64,000 nucleotides of DNA from Gari tellinella (lineage: Eukaryota > Mollusca > Bivalvia > Cardiida > Psammobiidae), in assembly GCA_922989275.2 (NCBI GenBank), contig OV277864.1:53815550-53879549 (forward strand). The letters are read 5' to 3'. The notes beneath the pieces are model-generated. The model saw nothing but the letters and a program-made list of their open reading frames with translations. It ran no database searches and was not told where the DNA came from. Shown here one piece after another: positions 34,707 through 45,870 of this stretch. Made by a program: the position numbers and the translations under genes. The stretch's first letter is position 1; the number at the start of each line of letters is the position of its first letter.

Positions 34707-34746
34707 GCAAACAGTGTAGACTCTGATCAGAGTCTACACTGTTTGC
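34707..34746. repeat. Short core-1-like perfect palindrome
   Basis: GCAAACAGTGTAGACTCTGA followed by its exact reverse complement, with no spacer. A shorter form of the core-1 hairpin. A degraded arm pair is also present at 34955-35005. Confidence 0.75.
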
Positions 34747-35745
34747 TGATATGAATTGTAATATAAAACAAGACGAAATGAAAATTTAGCTCAGACAAGC
34801 CTTATATCAAATATGAACTACTCCGAATGATAGAAATAATCGTTGAGTATACTGAGGACTGTTCGGACTCCTACATGCAAAGAAATGCAAAACGTATTGC
34901 AATAAAATGTAAATAAAGACAACTGTTTGACAACTCTGAGTTTTCTTATCTGAATGGCAAACAGTTTCCCGGCGTCTGATCTGGCTCCTAACTGTTTGCA
35001 ATAGAAATAATAAACTTAGCGTAAACGCGTTTATTGGGAAAATAACGTATTTTGTACAGTATGTAGGCAGATTTGATATTGACCAGAAGATAAAAAAGTT
35101 TGCCTCTGATTAAGATCCAAGCTCTTTCATGTACCGAGCATTGTGTCAAGAAAACTTAAATTTGATTGTTCTACTGAGGGGATGTCATAAAATGTTTTAC
35201 AGTGCAATATATCAAGTCTGCATTAAGTCTTCAAAATGTGTTAACACCTTTTGTGTTTCCTTTTCAAATTTGGGTCACAAACTTGATCACTCCCCTACAT
35301 CCTGTTCTGTTTAACCCTTTAATGTCTGATACCAAGTACAATGATTGTTTTCAAACAGCTGGATCATGATCAGAATAACTTTGATCTGAATCTGTACGAC
35401 ACATTTCATTATGTGACTTATTAATTTATAAAAAGCTTAAAATTTAGAAATAAAAGAGGAAAACAGTTGTTTAAATAGTACATGTAGATGACAACATTGC
35501 AGTAAAGGGGCTCAATCTTAAAAACACAGACGGACCAACTCTTATCAAATCATAATATCATTTTCTATCTTTTTTTTTCTTGCATTTGCATTTGCACCAA
35601 CTCAGCTTTAAATGTTATGTGATAGCAACACAAATGACAAAAGTTTAATTGAAATGTGTTTGAACCTTGTCAGATGCCGAGTTATATGGCGTCTGGTCTG
35701 AGTCTACACTACTTGTAAAGACCAATCTGATCCAATTAACTCTTT

Positions 35746-35951
35746 CAATGCCAACGGCGCAAAAAGGCGACTTTGCAAACAGTTTGGATCCTGATCAGAC
35801 GCCGCTCATGCGGCGTCTGATCAGAATCCAAACTCTTTGACACTCGTATCGACATTTCTTCCGTCAAAACAGCCCTTAATCTGACTCAAACAAATTACAG
35901 ACGACACTCCCTAATTGATTGTAGACGATATTTTGGAGGAAATGGGGTTAA
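35746..35951. mobile_element. TTAA-flanked MITE with core-1 hairpin
   Basis: TTAACTCTTTCAATGCC at the left and GGGGTTAA at the right. The core-1 hairpin is at 35776-35839 with apex GCCGC-TCAT-GCGGC. Confidence 0.75.
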
Positions 35952-36766
35952 AGTAGACGATAAAACTTGACAAGGAAAGAGTAAAGCAAGGTATTTGCAA
36001 ACTAGGCTGAAATTGGCTTCAACAAGGACAAGGACAACGATTGATAAACAAATATAGGTTAAAAGTACGTGCGGAAAACCTTGTTATTTTCGTAAAAACA
36101 GCGAACTTTCGCTAAAATAAGTAGATTCTATACCGAGTCTAAATAGTCTGATGCAAGATCATGTACCGAGTAAGTTCTGATCAGAATCCAAAATATTGGC
36201 CATAAGGATTTAAACAAATCATGATAATTTAAAAAAATAAAAACTTTCAATTTCGTTTCATTGCGTTTCCGTTTAGCTTTGATTTACCCATTTGCGCCCA
36301 GTTGATCCCTCCATTCTTAAACATGTATATTGGACTAGTCCATTTTTTATGAAAGGGGTTCCTGGTCTAAAGGGACTCTTGTACAGCCCACTACCCCAAT
36401 CTGTCTGTAGCTGTATACTGTGTGTCCTAGCTAGGCGCTGCTGCCGTATACAACTGAATGGGATCAACTGAATGGGATTGTGGACTGTACAAGAGCGGTT
36501 CAATGCATACATATGAGATATATAATTACATTTTGTTTTGTATTGAAATTCCTATCCGCAAACACTGTAGACGCAAATGGGTTAGACGGATGATATATCA
36601 TTATTCCCATTATTTTCTTAGTTTATTAGCTTACATAGGATATTGTTCTTAATGAAAATAGCATTGCCATCTCTTTACTTCCATGGTAAGAGATAACTTG
36701 ACCAATGAAAGAAATCGTCTGCAAGAAAATAAAAAATCATATTAAATTCATATTCATATTATCCCT

Positions 36767-37009
36767 TTATCCCATAGCCTGCTTTTTGATTTGGAATAAA
36801 GGTGACCGACGAAAGCAGGTTGAAAATAAAGCAGAATGCGCCTGAGGGCGCATTCTGCTTTACTTTCAGCCGGCTTTAAGCTAACATCTCTCAGGATATA
36901 GAAACTATTTCTCTTGGAACATGTTATGATTATATCAATTGGAACTATTTTCTTTCGCAGAAGAATGAATCAAATGCGCTAAAAGGCGCTTCTATCAGGG
37001 AAAGGGTTA
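36767..37009. mobile_element. TTAA-type MITE with core-2 hairpin
   Basis: Left TTTATCCCATAGCCTG, right GGGAAAGGGTTAA. The core-2 hairpin is at 36813-36883 (GAAAGCAGGTTGAAAATAAA, apex GCGCCTGAGGGCGC). The layout matches 63445-63697. Confidence 0.7.
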
Positions 37010-37404
37010 AACAGCGAAAACGTTACTCTTTCGAAGAAGGACACTAAACGCAGTGTATTACAGTTTTGAATAAAATCACACTTTATCTTGAGAACACACG
37101 GCTTGAAGCCTGATCAGATGCAGAGTTCAATAGCAACTTTTGTTGCACTAAAGGCGACTTAATTTCAGAATAACTTCCTGTCAATTGTATGTTATACTGC
37201 TGCTATGTGTATGAAATCAGATTCAACTTTTTTAACAAGTGCAAATCTTTTCATGACGTCAACGTCATCTGCTTAATCCTCATGTATTTGGCGTGTTGGA
37301 AACCTAAAAAGGTTGCTGTTTTTAGTTTCCATTGTATCCAAACTCAAGTTGTTAGGGACTTCCTTGTATCTCTTCTACAGTGGGCAAAACTAAATGCAAA
37401 GTAA

Positions 37405-37848
37405 CAGGGCTCCAGATAATGGGAGTAATTAAAAACTAAAACCTTTATTTCTGCGTTAAACCCTATATATATGATGTCACTACTCATTAGAATCGTCTCG
37501 AAGAGATAATTCTAATGAGTAGTAACTCAAAAGGAGGTGATGCTGTATATGTTGAACATATTGGATTTGTTCTGTTTACTGCTTCTTACAGTGGAGAATC
37601 TGTTATTCTTTCCCAATAAACGCGTTTACGCTAAAACTATTATTTGCAGTGCAAACAGTTTGGAGCTAGATCAGACGCCGGGTAACCCGGCTTCTGATCA
37701 GGCTCCAAACTGTTCGCCACTAAGATAAACAAGAATTATCAGAATTGTCCAAAAGTTGTTATTTTCTACGTTTTAGTGCTTTGCGTTTGCGTACGTTTGC
37801 GTTTAAACGGGAAAGAATAACATATTCTCCACTGTAGCTGGAGCCCTG
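37405..37848. mobile_element. CAGGGCTCCAG MITE split by a nested MITE, 6-bp duplication
   Basis: Starts CAGGGCTCCAGATAA and ends CTGGAGCCCTG; direct repeat AAGTAA flanks it (37399-37404, 37849-37854). The 250-bp TA-type element at 37587-37836 is inserted inside, which explains the unusual length compared with the ~186-bp copy at 58815-59000. Confidence 0.88.
37587..37836. mobile_element. TA-flanked CAGTGGAGA MITE with core-1 hairpin, 250 bp
   Basis: TACAGTGGAGAATCTGTTAT at the left, ATATTCTCCACTGTA at the right, TA on both sides. Sub-terminal AATAAACGCGTTTACGC and a core-1 hairpin (37650-37715, apex GCCGGG-TAA-CCCGGC). Tc1/mariner-like target choice. The copy at 53481 is also 250 bp. Confidence 0.85.
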
Positions 37849-38196
37849 AAGTAATGCAATTAAATGGAGAATATGCATTTATAAGCGAAGTAATCTGATC
37901 AGAATCCGAATAACAAAGACTCTGAAATAGATTCCAACTGTAATAAAAAAAATATATATATTATTTTAGAGTAAATACGAATTTGGTGGGAAATGCTAAT
38001 GCTTTAACATATGCGCGAATTCTTATCATGCACAGAATTGTCATTTTGGTAGATTTCTAATCACGACGCAGTGTGACACAATGTGACTCTCAGTAGTAGA
38101 ATTATAAAATGACCGAATTATTTGAGATGTATGTAACTTTCAGTTCAGATAAAGCCATTGGTGTCTCCTTTACAGTGGAGAAGACGTTCTTTTTTA

Positions 38197-38408
38197 TTAA
38201 CCCTTAACCATGACGTCATCAATTTTAAACATTTATCGGCTGCTTTCATTTCTCAAATTTAATTCTTAGGTATTTTGACTTAAGAAATATTGATATGAGT
38301 GTCAAACAGTTTAGATCCTGATCAGACGCCGCGTTACGCGGCGTCTGGTCAGGATCCAAGTTGTTTGCAAATAACTAGTGCACTCGAGGTAAGGCAGTGA
38401 AGGGGTTG
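38197..38408. mobile_element. TTAA-type MITE with core-1 hairpin
   Basis: Left TTAACCCTTAACCATGACGT, right GGCAGTGAAGGGGTTGA. The core-1 hairpin is at 38303-38367 with apex GCCGCG-TTA-CGCGGC. Confidence 0.8.
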
Positions 38409-38409
38409 A

Positions 38410-39411
38410 TAAACAAGCTTAATATGCTAAAACACAAGCTTCCAGCGCAAACTGTTAGCCACCCAGATAAAAGTATATAGTCAACATTTATTACATAACT
38501 TTCTGTCTGGAAGTTGAATTTGTCGATTATATAAATATCGTAATCTACTATTAAAATATAGTTTTTAGGGCTCCGGTCTAACATTTTCGATTAAAAGCGC
38601 TGCGCATAGCGGGGCACCGAATGACGTCATTTGCGGTGACGTTGCCGTAATCAACGTCAGGTTTTTGCGGAAAATTTTTATAGCAGAAAGACTACAAACT
38701 ACGGCTTCGATTGATTTAATAGGTGGTAAATGTTATAAATATAACCTCATATTCGTGCTCATTAATTATCATTTTTATTAACTCGTCGATTAAAAAGACT
38801 ACAATATTAATGTCTTGTAAAGCTGCATATGCCGACAACATTTGTCCATTGCAAACTGATTGGCGCCTGATCGAGCTAAAACTTGTTTGCCATTCAGATT
38901 TATGCCGTATCCAACACTTTGAAGAACTTGTTATGGTTCGTTTGTCTTGAGATTCGTTAACAATTTGTTTCATGTGTTCCATAAAAGGGACATAGGCAAA
39001 TAGTGTTAACTCTGGTTAGACGCCGCATAATGCATAACACTGTCGATAGGAATTTTAATATAAAATTGTTATTAACATTATCATACCCGATTTATACACT
39101 GGTTTTTTTTTCACCAAGGGGTTGATCGCTCAAAAGCGCCGCTTCACATGAAATAATAAAATGTACCTACATAGCGAGAAGAGACAAATAACTACACTCA
39201 CAATAAACATAAAACAAATTGAAAATAATAAATGAGACCAGGCTATCCTTGCATAAAAAATGGACAACTCCATTATATAATCATGAAATAATCCACTTGG
39301 CATAAATGGTTAACGGTGCTTTATCAGGTTCCAACCTGCTTGACATTCTTAACGATATTAGTTTAGTCGATTTAACTAAAACATATTGGAAACAAGACTG
39401 CGCGTTCAATA
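38410..39411. other. No gene; isolated hairpin relics
   Basis: Only degraded core-1 arm fragments (about 38850-38890 and 38995-39050) are seen. No exon support. Confidence 0.35.
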
Positions 39412-40288
39412 AACACTTATGCCCCCGTTGGAATCCTTCACAATATATTCTGAATCTGAATATAGTACGTCGTAGAATCCTATAAAGGCTTTAGGTCAAG
39501 GTCAAGGTCAAACTGAGCTTGGGTATTATTGGTGAGTTGGTAATGGTCCAAGGCAATAACTGTATAAGTTAACAGTGTTGATGCTAGACGAATGGTAAAA
39601 TCTAGTTACCGAGAAAGAGTCCATTTAAAATATTCTAAATTCAAATTAGGTCAAGGTCAATGTCAAAATCACAGTTTGTTGATATTGGTGGATAGGGAAT
39701 GGTCAAAGGCAACACCTGTATAAGTATCAAAGCATTGTAGCTAGTTGTGTTGATGTTAGACGAAACGTTAAAATCTAGTTAACCAAGAGTTAGCCTAGAA
39801 AATATTCTTAGTCCAAATTAGGTCAAGGTAAAGGTCAAAATTAAAGTTTGGTGGTATTGGTAGATAGGGAATGGTTCAAGAAAACAACTGTATAAGTATC
39901 CAAGTATTTGGGTAAGCGGTGTTGATGCTAGATGAAACGGTAAAATCTACTTAACCTTGTTACGGAAGGACGGACGCACACACGGACGTTCTAACGGGAG
40001 GATACTTATGTGACTATTTTCTATAGTAATATTTTGGGTGGCTAGCCACACAAGCGACAATTTGAAAAATAATGATCTGGAGGCTAACCCTACCCCTAAC
40101 CCTATGTCCCACACATGGCCAGGTTAATGTCACAAGAGATGGTTAGGTTAATGTCAAAAGAGACGGCCAGGTTAATGTTTTCAATTATGGGACTTTTAGC
40201 CACCTAAGTACCCTCCCGTAAGCACGGATGGACGGACAAGACGATTACTTTATGCCTCCGCATCTATCCATGCCGGGGGCATAAAAAT
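39412..40288 (+). repeat. Tandem-unit element, three ~180-bp units
   Basis: Units contain AGGTCAAGGTCAAGGTCAA, TAGATAGGGAATGG and CTGTATAAGT, and end in GGAAGGACGGACGCACACAC. The block is bracketed by TATGCCCCCG (39419) and CGGGGGCATA (40274). A 28-bp triplicate GGCCAGGTTAATGT lies at about 40105-40180. Non-coding. Confidence 0.7.
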
Positions 40289-41027
40289 ATATCCAAAAGC
40301 AGACGACAATTGTTTAAAGCATATTGTGTCTTGACAGTAAAGAGGTTAGAGAGGGCATAAAAGTTACGCCATTGACGCTGTTTATGGAACTTGGTCTGGA
40401 CTGATGTTTTGTCAAGGCCAGGCTTATGATGTTTACCATTTGAGAACTTAATACATGTCTTCCAATTATAATATCGTCTGAAACATCCTTTTTATAACTA
40501 TATTTCGTAGTACTACCTGAGTGACAACCGGCGTTTATCTTGATAAAAATCCACGTTTTGTTAGGGCGGGTCTCGATCAAAATTGATCACAAATGGTATC
40601 GAATACATGTTACTTATAGCAGTCTGCAAAAGGTTAACCATGATAACGGTTAACTAGAACATATCAGGGCTAGATAAAGAGGGGCAGTTGTCTGCTAGTA
40701 AATGTCACATTTACAGTTAACTACAAATAATTAGTTCCCAATAAACGCGAAAGAAAACAGATGTGTGAACTACAAACAGTTTGGAGCAAGATCATACACC
40801 GTATCCAGGCTCCAAACTGCTTGCATATCAGATTAAATAAAGCGACATTTTACTCAACTAAAGCCGTTTATGTCATTTTAGTCTATGGTGTGTGCGTATA
40901 TTTTCGTTCAAAACCGGCAACAAAACTTAATGTTCATTGAACATCATGCAATTTATGACATACATTTACAATGTTGCCATTTCTTTACTGAACGTTTTAT
41001 CCTCATCATGCAATTGCAAACGCTACT

Positions 41028-41283
41028 GGGACCAGGGCCCCGTTTCATAATGCTTCGTACGACAAAAACGGCCGTAAGTCAAAATTCTAAATACATTTAA
41101 TTTCTGATTTCTCTTTCTAATCCTGTCTTGTGACATCTCTTTAGAATCGTCTTCTCAAGACGATTCCAAACAGATGTCACAAGACAGGATTAGATAAAGA
41201 AATAAATAATAATTGAGACTTTTATAATTTGACTTACAACTACATATGTCGTACGAAGTTTTATGAAACGGGCCCCTGGTCCC
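41028..41283. mobile_element. GGGGCCCGTTTCATAA MITE, ~256 bp foldback
   Basis: Left GGGACCAGGGCCCCGTTTCA, right GAAACGGGCCCCTGGTCCC. The central stem AATCCTGTCTTGTGACATCT pairs with its complement around CGTCTTCTCAAGACG. Nearly the whole element folds on itself. Confidence 0.85.
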
Positions 41284-41569
41284 AATATTTGCCAAGCTGA
41301 AACTCATTCTGAAATGTCAAGGAATTATGTGCAACAATATTCACGTTTGATTTGTTTTCATTTTTCCTTCAAAACATAACATCAGAGTGTTGAAGACTGT
41401 GTATCAAGATGTCATCCAAAATTATAACCTGAAAAGAACTATTTGCCCTTTACCTTATAGAAGCGCCTTTTAGCGCATTTTGTTTAATCCTCCGCGGAAG
41501 AAAATAATTCCAATCTGTACAGTCATGAATATGTATCAGAAGGAATATTTTCTTAATTATTGAAGGTGG

Positions 41570-41755
41570 TAGCTTAAGGCGCATTCTGCTTTACTTCAAT
41601 CTGCTTTAAGTATCACCTATTTTCAAACCTAAAAGCAGGTTAAACGATTATACACAATCAGAAATAGTCCTATATCCTCGTAGATAATAGCTTAAAGCAG
41701 GTTGAAAGTAAAACAGAAAGCTCCTGTTTTATTTTCAACCTGCTTTAAATTTCAT
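41570..41755. repeat. Core-2 hairpin relics
   Basis: Half of a core-2 arm (about 41576-41608) followed by a compact copy, TTAAAGCAGGTTGAAAGTAA ... TTTTCAACCTGCTTTAA (41694-41750). Confidence 0.7.
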
Positions 41756-41799
41756 CTTTCTGACAAACTGAATACAAGCTATGGAAAAAGGATTATTTT

Positions 41800-42026
41800 A
41801 CTCATTCCCTGCCATGATGTCATCAACTTGAAACAATTTTTTTTTTGTCGTCTGCTTTTATTTCTTAAATTTAAATTTAAGGGTTTTTACTCAAGAACTA
41901 TTGAAATGAGTGTCAAATAGTTTGGTTCCTGATCAGACGCCGCGTAACGCGGCGTCTGATCAGGAACCAAACTGTTTGCCAACAACTATTACATGTATAC
42001 TGGGGGTAAGGCAGTGAAGGGGTTAA
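41800..42026. mobile_element. TTAA-type MITE with core-1 hairpin
   Basis: Left CTCATTCCCTGCCATGATGT (TTAA lost), right GGCAGTGAAGGGGTTAA. The hairpin is at 41914-41978 with apex GCCGCG-TAA-CGCGGC. Confidence 0.78.
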
Positions 42027-42554
42027 ATGACTACCAATGCAGAATCTTTTCAATGACATCCCTCTCACGGAAAGCTCTCACAACGGAAAGTTTCGCCGAG
42101 TCCTCAACGTTAGGTCTTTCAGCTCGTTTTCTAGTACACATGTCTTCTCAGGCCAACCTATTTCACAAGATACAGTGGCATCGATGTTATTGTTCCTCTT
42201 AAAACGCAAACGAAACAAATACACACTGCAGTAAAATGTTGAAAATGATATCATTTTGACAAATACGCCTATTTATTTTAATCTGAAATAATAGAATATT
42301 TCTAACTTACAAATTGTTTGTAGCATGATCTGATTGGGGTTCTCCAGTGTTTGATCTGGCTCCGTACTATTTTCATTATATAAATGCGCTTATTGGGAAG
42401 GGATAAGCTCTTTTCGATTGTATCACGAAATGTCTGACCCATTTTGAAACAAATTCTATTTATCTTTAGCTCGCTATGTTATTGTTGTATCTAAAAATGA
42501 ATCCTATGTAACAGTCTTCTGATTGTATGTATCCACATTAATGATACAGTAAAT

Positions 42555-42729
42555 ATCACCTATACGATACCAGGGGTCGTGAGTTTGATCCCCCGTAGGG
42601 CCAAGTCTTTCGGATGGGACTCTATAAACCAAGGTCCGATGTTTCAGTGTTTTACACTAGGCATCCAAAAGGAACCAGAGAACTCTTTCGATAATAAGAG
42701 TAGGGCATGCTGCCCGGGTTTTCTGTACC

Positions 42730-42785
<56 letters not shown>

Positions 42786-42790
42786 TTGGG
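42555..42790 (+). repeat. SINE-like piece with (TC)n tract
   Basis: B-box-like GTGAGTTTGATCCCCC at about 42578, then TCTTTCGGATGGGACTCTAT, then a ~55-bp TC microsatellite (42730-42786). Open frames across the tract on both strands are low-complexity artefacts. A mollusc SINE with a simple tail is likely. Confidence 0.55.
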
Positions 42791-42950
42791 GCAACTAATT
42801 AGAAAACATATTGCAGAAAGGGACGCTTTTAAACAAACAAAAAAGCAGATATCACAAAAGTGGGATATAATGTTCTCTGAGATAATATGTTGACCTACTT
42901 TATGGCTCTTCTGGATCAACACAGTATGCATGATGACTTTGCTTGTTTTA

Positions 42951-43205
42951 TCAGTAGAGAAGACGTTGGTATTCTTTCCCAATAAACGCGTTTATATACT
43001 TAAACTATTATTTCCGTTGCAAACAGTTTGGAGCCTGATCAGACGCCGGGTTACCCGGCGTCTGATCAGGCTCCAACCTGTTTGCCATTCAGATTAAAAT
43101 GAGCAGTCAGAATTAACGACAAGTTGACATTTTCGACGTCTTATTGCAATGCGTTTGTGTTTCGTTTGCGTTTACATGGGAAAGAATAAAGTCTTATCTA
43201 CTGTA
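42951..43205. mobile_element. TA-type CAGTGGAGA MITE with core-1 hairpin
   Basis: TCAGTAGAGAAGACGTTGGT at the left, AAAGAATAAAGTCTTATCTA plus CTGTA at the right. The hairpin is at 43019-43084 with apex GCCGGG-TTA-CCCGGC. Confidence 0.8.
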
Positions 43206-43877
43206 AAAAGTCTATTTGCGTTGTTGCTAACTTAGACACTAGATCGTGCCTTCGCTGCCGCATTAACACTTCTTGAGCCACTGTCGGTTGAGGTCAGCTA
43301 TAAAGAAAATCAAAATCCAGATCTGACGTGACTTTAACCGGTTTTTGGACTCAATTAAGCATGTTTGACACTCGTATAGATACACGCACTGCCTTTAATA
43401 TATAAATTAAAAACGAATTTTCAGAAAGCAGTAATTGAGCAAACGACAATTTTTTGCGTTGGAAGGGTTAAGATAACCCTAGATGACCTCGCGTCATTTT
43501 TCGTATATATATTTCTCAAACAGACGCAATTTATCACAGTTCGATTGACCTGACCAACAAAAAGATTTCGAACCTGTTACAATTCCACGTATCTGACGGT
43601 AATGCTTTTTATTCATTTCCCCATTATCACACTTTGTACGGTGAAAAAGATGTTATTTTTCCCGTTGAAACGCAAAAGCATTGCAATAAAAAAGTAAAAA
43701 ATAACAATTTGTCTGCAATTCTGACTATTAATTACAACCTGAGTGGCAAACAGTTTGGAGCCTGATCAGACGCCAGCCAATGAAATAATAGATTTAGCGT
43801 AAGTTACGTGTTTTGTTGGAAAGGATAACGTCTTATCCCTTTAGGTATCACTTGCAATATTGATCGCCTGTAACACC

Positions 43878-44121
43878 AGGGACCCGATTTACTAAACAAC
43901 TTACGCAAATTATTTGCGTAAGTCAAAAATTTAAATTTAAATTTATATTTTTTATTATCACTTACTTCAAACAGCAAATAGCCAGATCAGAGGACGCGCT
44001 TTTAGCGCGTCCTCTGATCTGGCTATTTGCTGTTTGCAAACGTTTATGATCGAAAAATAAGAGTTAAACAATTTTGACTTACGCAACAATTTTGCGTAAG
44101 TTGTTTAGTAAAACGGGCCCC
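43878..44121. mobile_element. GGGGCCCGTTTTACTAAAC MITE, second copy
   Basis: Left GGGACCCGATTTACTAAAC, right GTTTAGTAAAACGGGCCCC. The central hairpin (about 43975-44036) is identical to that at 11140-11210 over more than 60 bp, so the two copies are closely related. Confidence 0.88.
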
Positions 44122-44138
44122 AGGTCTTGTCACATTTG

Positions 44139-44392
44139 TCACAGAGACCTTCATAACTTGTCGCGATTCTGGGGGCTTAATTATCATAGGGGATCTTTTT
44201 GTTTATTAGACCGAGATTATCCCCTTTGTCAAGAACTAAAATGAAGGCAGGTCAGAGATTTTGATTCCATACGCTGTTTTGCAACAATTATCTTTCTGAA
44301 ATCATTATCTCATCTGATATCCCCTCACCATTCATCGGCGCTCTGTTACACTGTGTGGCAGTGTCGTAAAACCCAACTTCGCCATTCATCCC
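44139..44392 (+). mobile_element. SINE family S1, 14-bp target duplication
   Basis: Bounded by TCTTGTCACATTTG (44125-44138 and 44393-44406). The body is shorter and more diverged than other copies, but the tail TGTCGTAAAACCCAAC is present. It inserted 3 bp from the end of the preceding MITE. Confidence 0.88.
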
Positions 44393-45249
44393 TCTTGTCA
44401 CATTTGATTCATCTAGACTTTATTTTTGAAAATAGATCCCAGACTGTAAATCATCTTTGATCCAGATGAAATGATATACAAATGTGATTTGAGTTTTCTT
44501 CCTATTATGTGCCGAACACATCTGTCTCATTCCAAATTTGTCGCAAATATGAATATTTACGAGCACATCGGTCACACCTCGTAATGTAGATGTGCTCCGA
44601 GACAAATGCGCTCCAACAGTGCTATGTAAGTTTTACATTAGTTTGGGTAATGTTTCAGGACCGTTTAAAAGAACAAGGATTGACTTGCCATTTATGTTAC
44701 TTTGTCAATTTGAAACCACTGTATTTCGGTTGATAGACCCATTTTATTTGCAAAAATGTTCGTTCAGCAGGTATCATGTTTCATTGTGAACGTTCTTGTG
44801 GCACTGCTTACAAGACAATTTCGAGAATTGGACTGTTCTCGTGATCATTGGTGACTGAACGGTAGTTAACGGGTGTTACTTCCCTTTTTTACTTCTGGAA
44901 GTGACAGTGAACAAAAGGTTTTAAACCTTGTTTTAGCCTGGTGTCTATTAAAGGGGACGTTAGCAAATAGTGTTGACCCTGATGAAGGTCGCATTATGCG
45001 GCCTCTCATCAGGTTCTACACTGTTAACTTATGTATATGAAATTTACTGCTGTATCGGAAAACATTGCAGTATTAGATTGTTATTATATTATTAATATCC
45101 AAGCATAGATGGGCTAGGGCTAAGTATTGATTGGAGTCAACCTCCTGAAGTATTGTCATTTGATTGATTGAGGAATGGGGTGAAAGTTACGTCTAAAGCG
45201 CATTTCCCCATTTGATTTCCTGGTGGTCTAAATTGCTAGGGTCATATTG

Positions 45250-45619
45250 AAATACAGCGCTCCCTCTCTAGAACGATACCCAATGGGAGACAAAGATTGT
45301 GAGCGTTGTTCGGAGGGAGTCGTTATAGGGAGGGAGGGAAATTGACTACATTGGCAAACAGCTTGAACCCAGATCAGACACCGCGTAACGCGGTGTCTGA
45401 TCTGGATTCAAGCTGTTTGTCACTCGGCATTAAGTTGGTTTTTTTCCAAAATGTCCATTATGTTACTTGAGAAAAACAGCGGACGACACTTTTAATCCGA
45501 CGATATTGAAGCAGTTAAAGTGTTAGACGTAATTGTCCAGTTTAGGGAACTGCGGCAAGGTTCGTTGTAAGGAGGGAGTCGTTGTTGGGATGGCAGTAGT
45601 AGGGAGGGAGCGCTGTATT
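45250..45619. mobile_element. CAGCGCTCCCTC MITE, ~370 bp
   Basis: TACAGCGCTCCCTCTCTAGA at the left, GAGGGAGCGCTGTA at the right, TA at the borders. Inside lies a core-1 hairpin (45354-45419, apex ACCGCG-TAA-CGCGGT). A half copy lies at about 54476-54566. Confidence 0.75.
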
Positions 45620-45870
45620 AGTTTTCAGAATTCGTCTGACGGCAAGCGTCCTCAAATACATGTATTCTGAATTCTAAATACAGAGGGTAGATCATTGTAT
45701 GTGGCAGAGAGAGGGCAATTATAAACAGTATCCTGGCGGACTCAATATGTCTATCTTCTACAACTACAGTAAAACCTCTCTATAACGACCACTTAACCAA
45801 AGCCTTGTTGATTGTAAAAGAGGCATGTAACAGTTTAAAGTAAGGTGACTGTAAAAACCGTCAAGTTCAA

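Noticed and set aside
42579..42982. Frames of 104 and 112 codons on both strands
   Set aside because: Both cross the TC microsatellite and encode low-complexity Ser/Leu or Arg/Glu runs.
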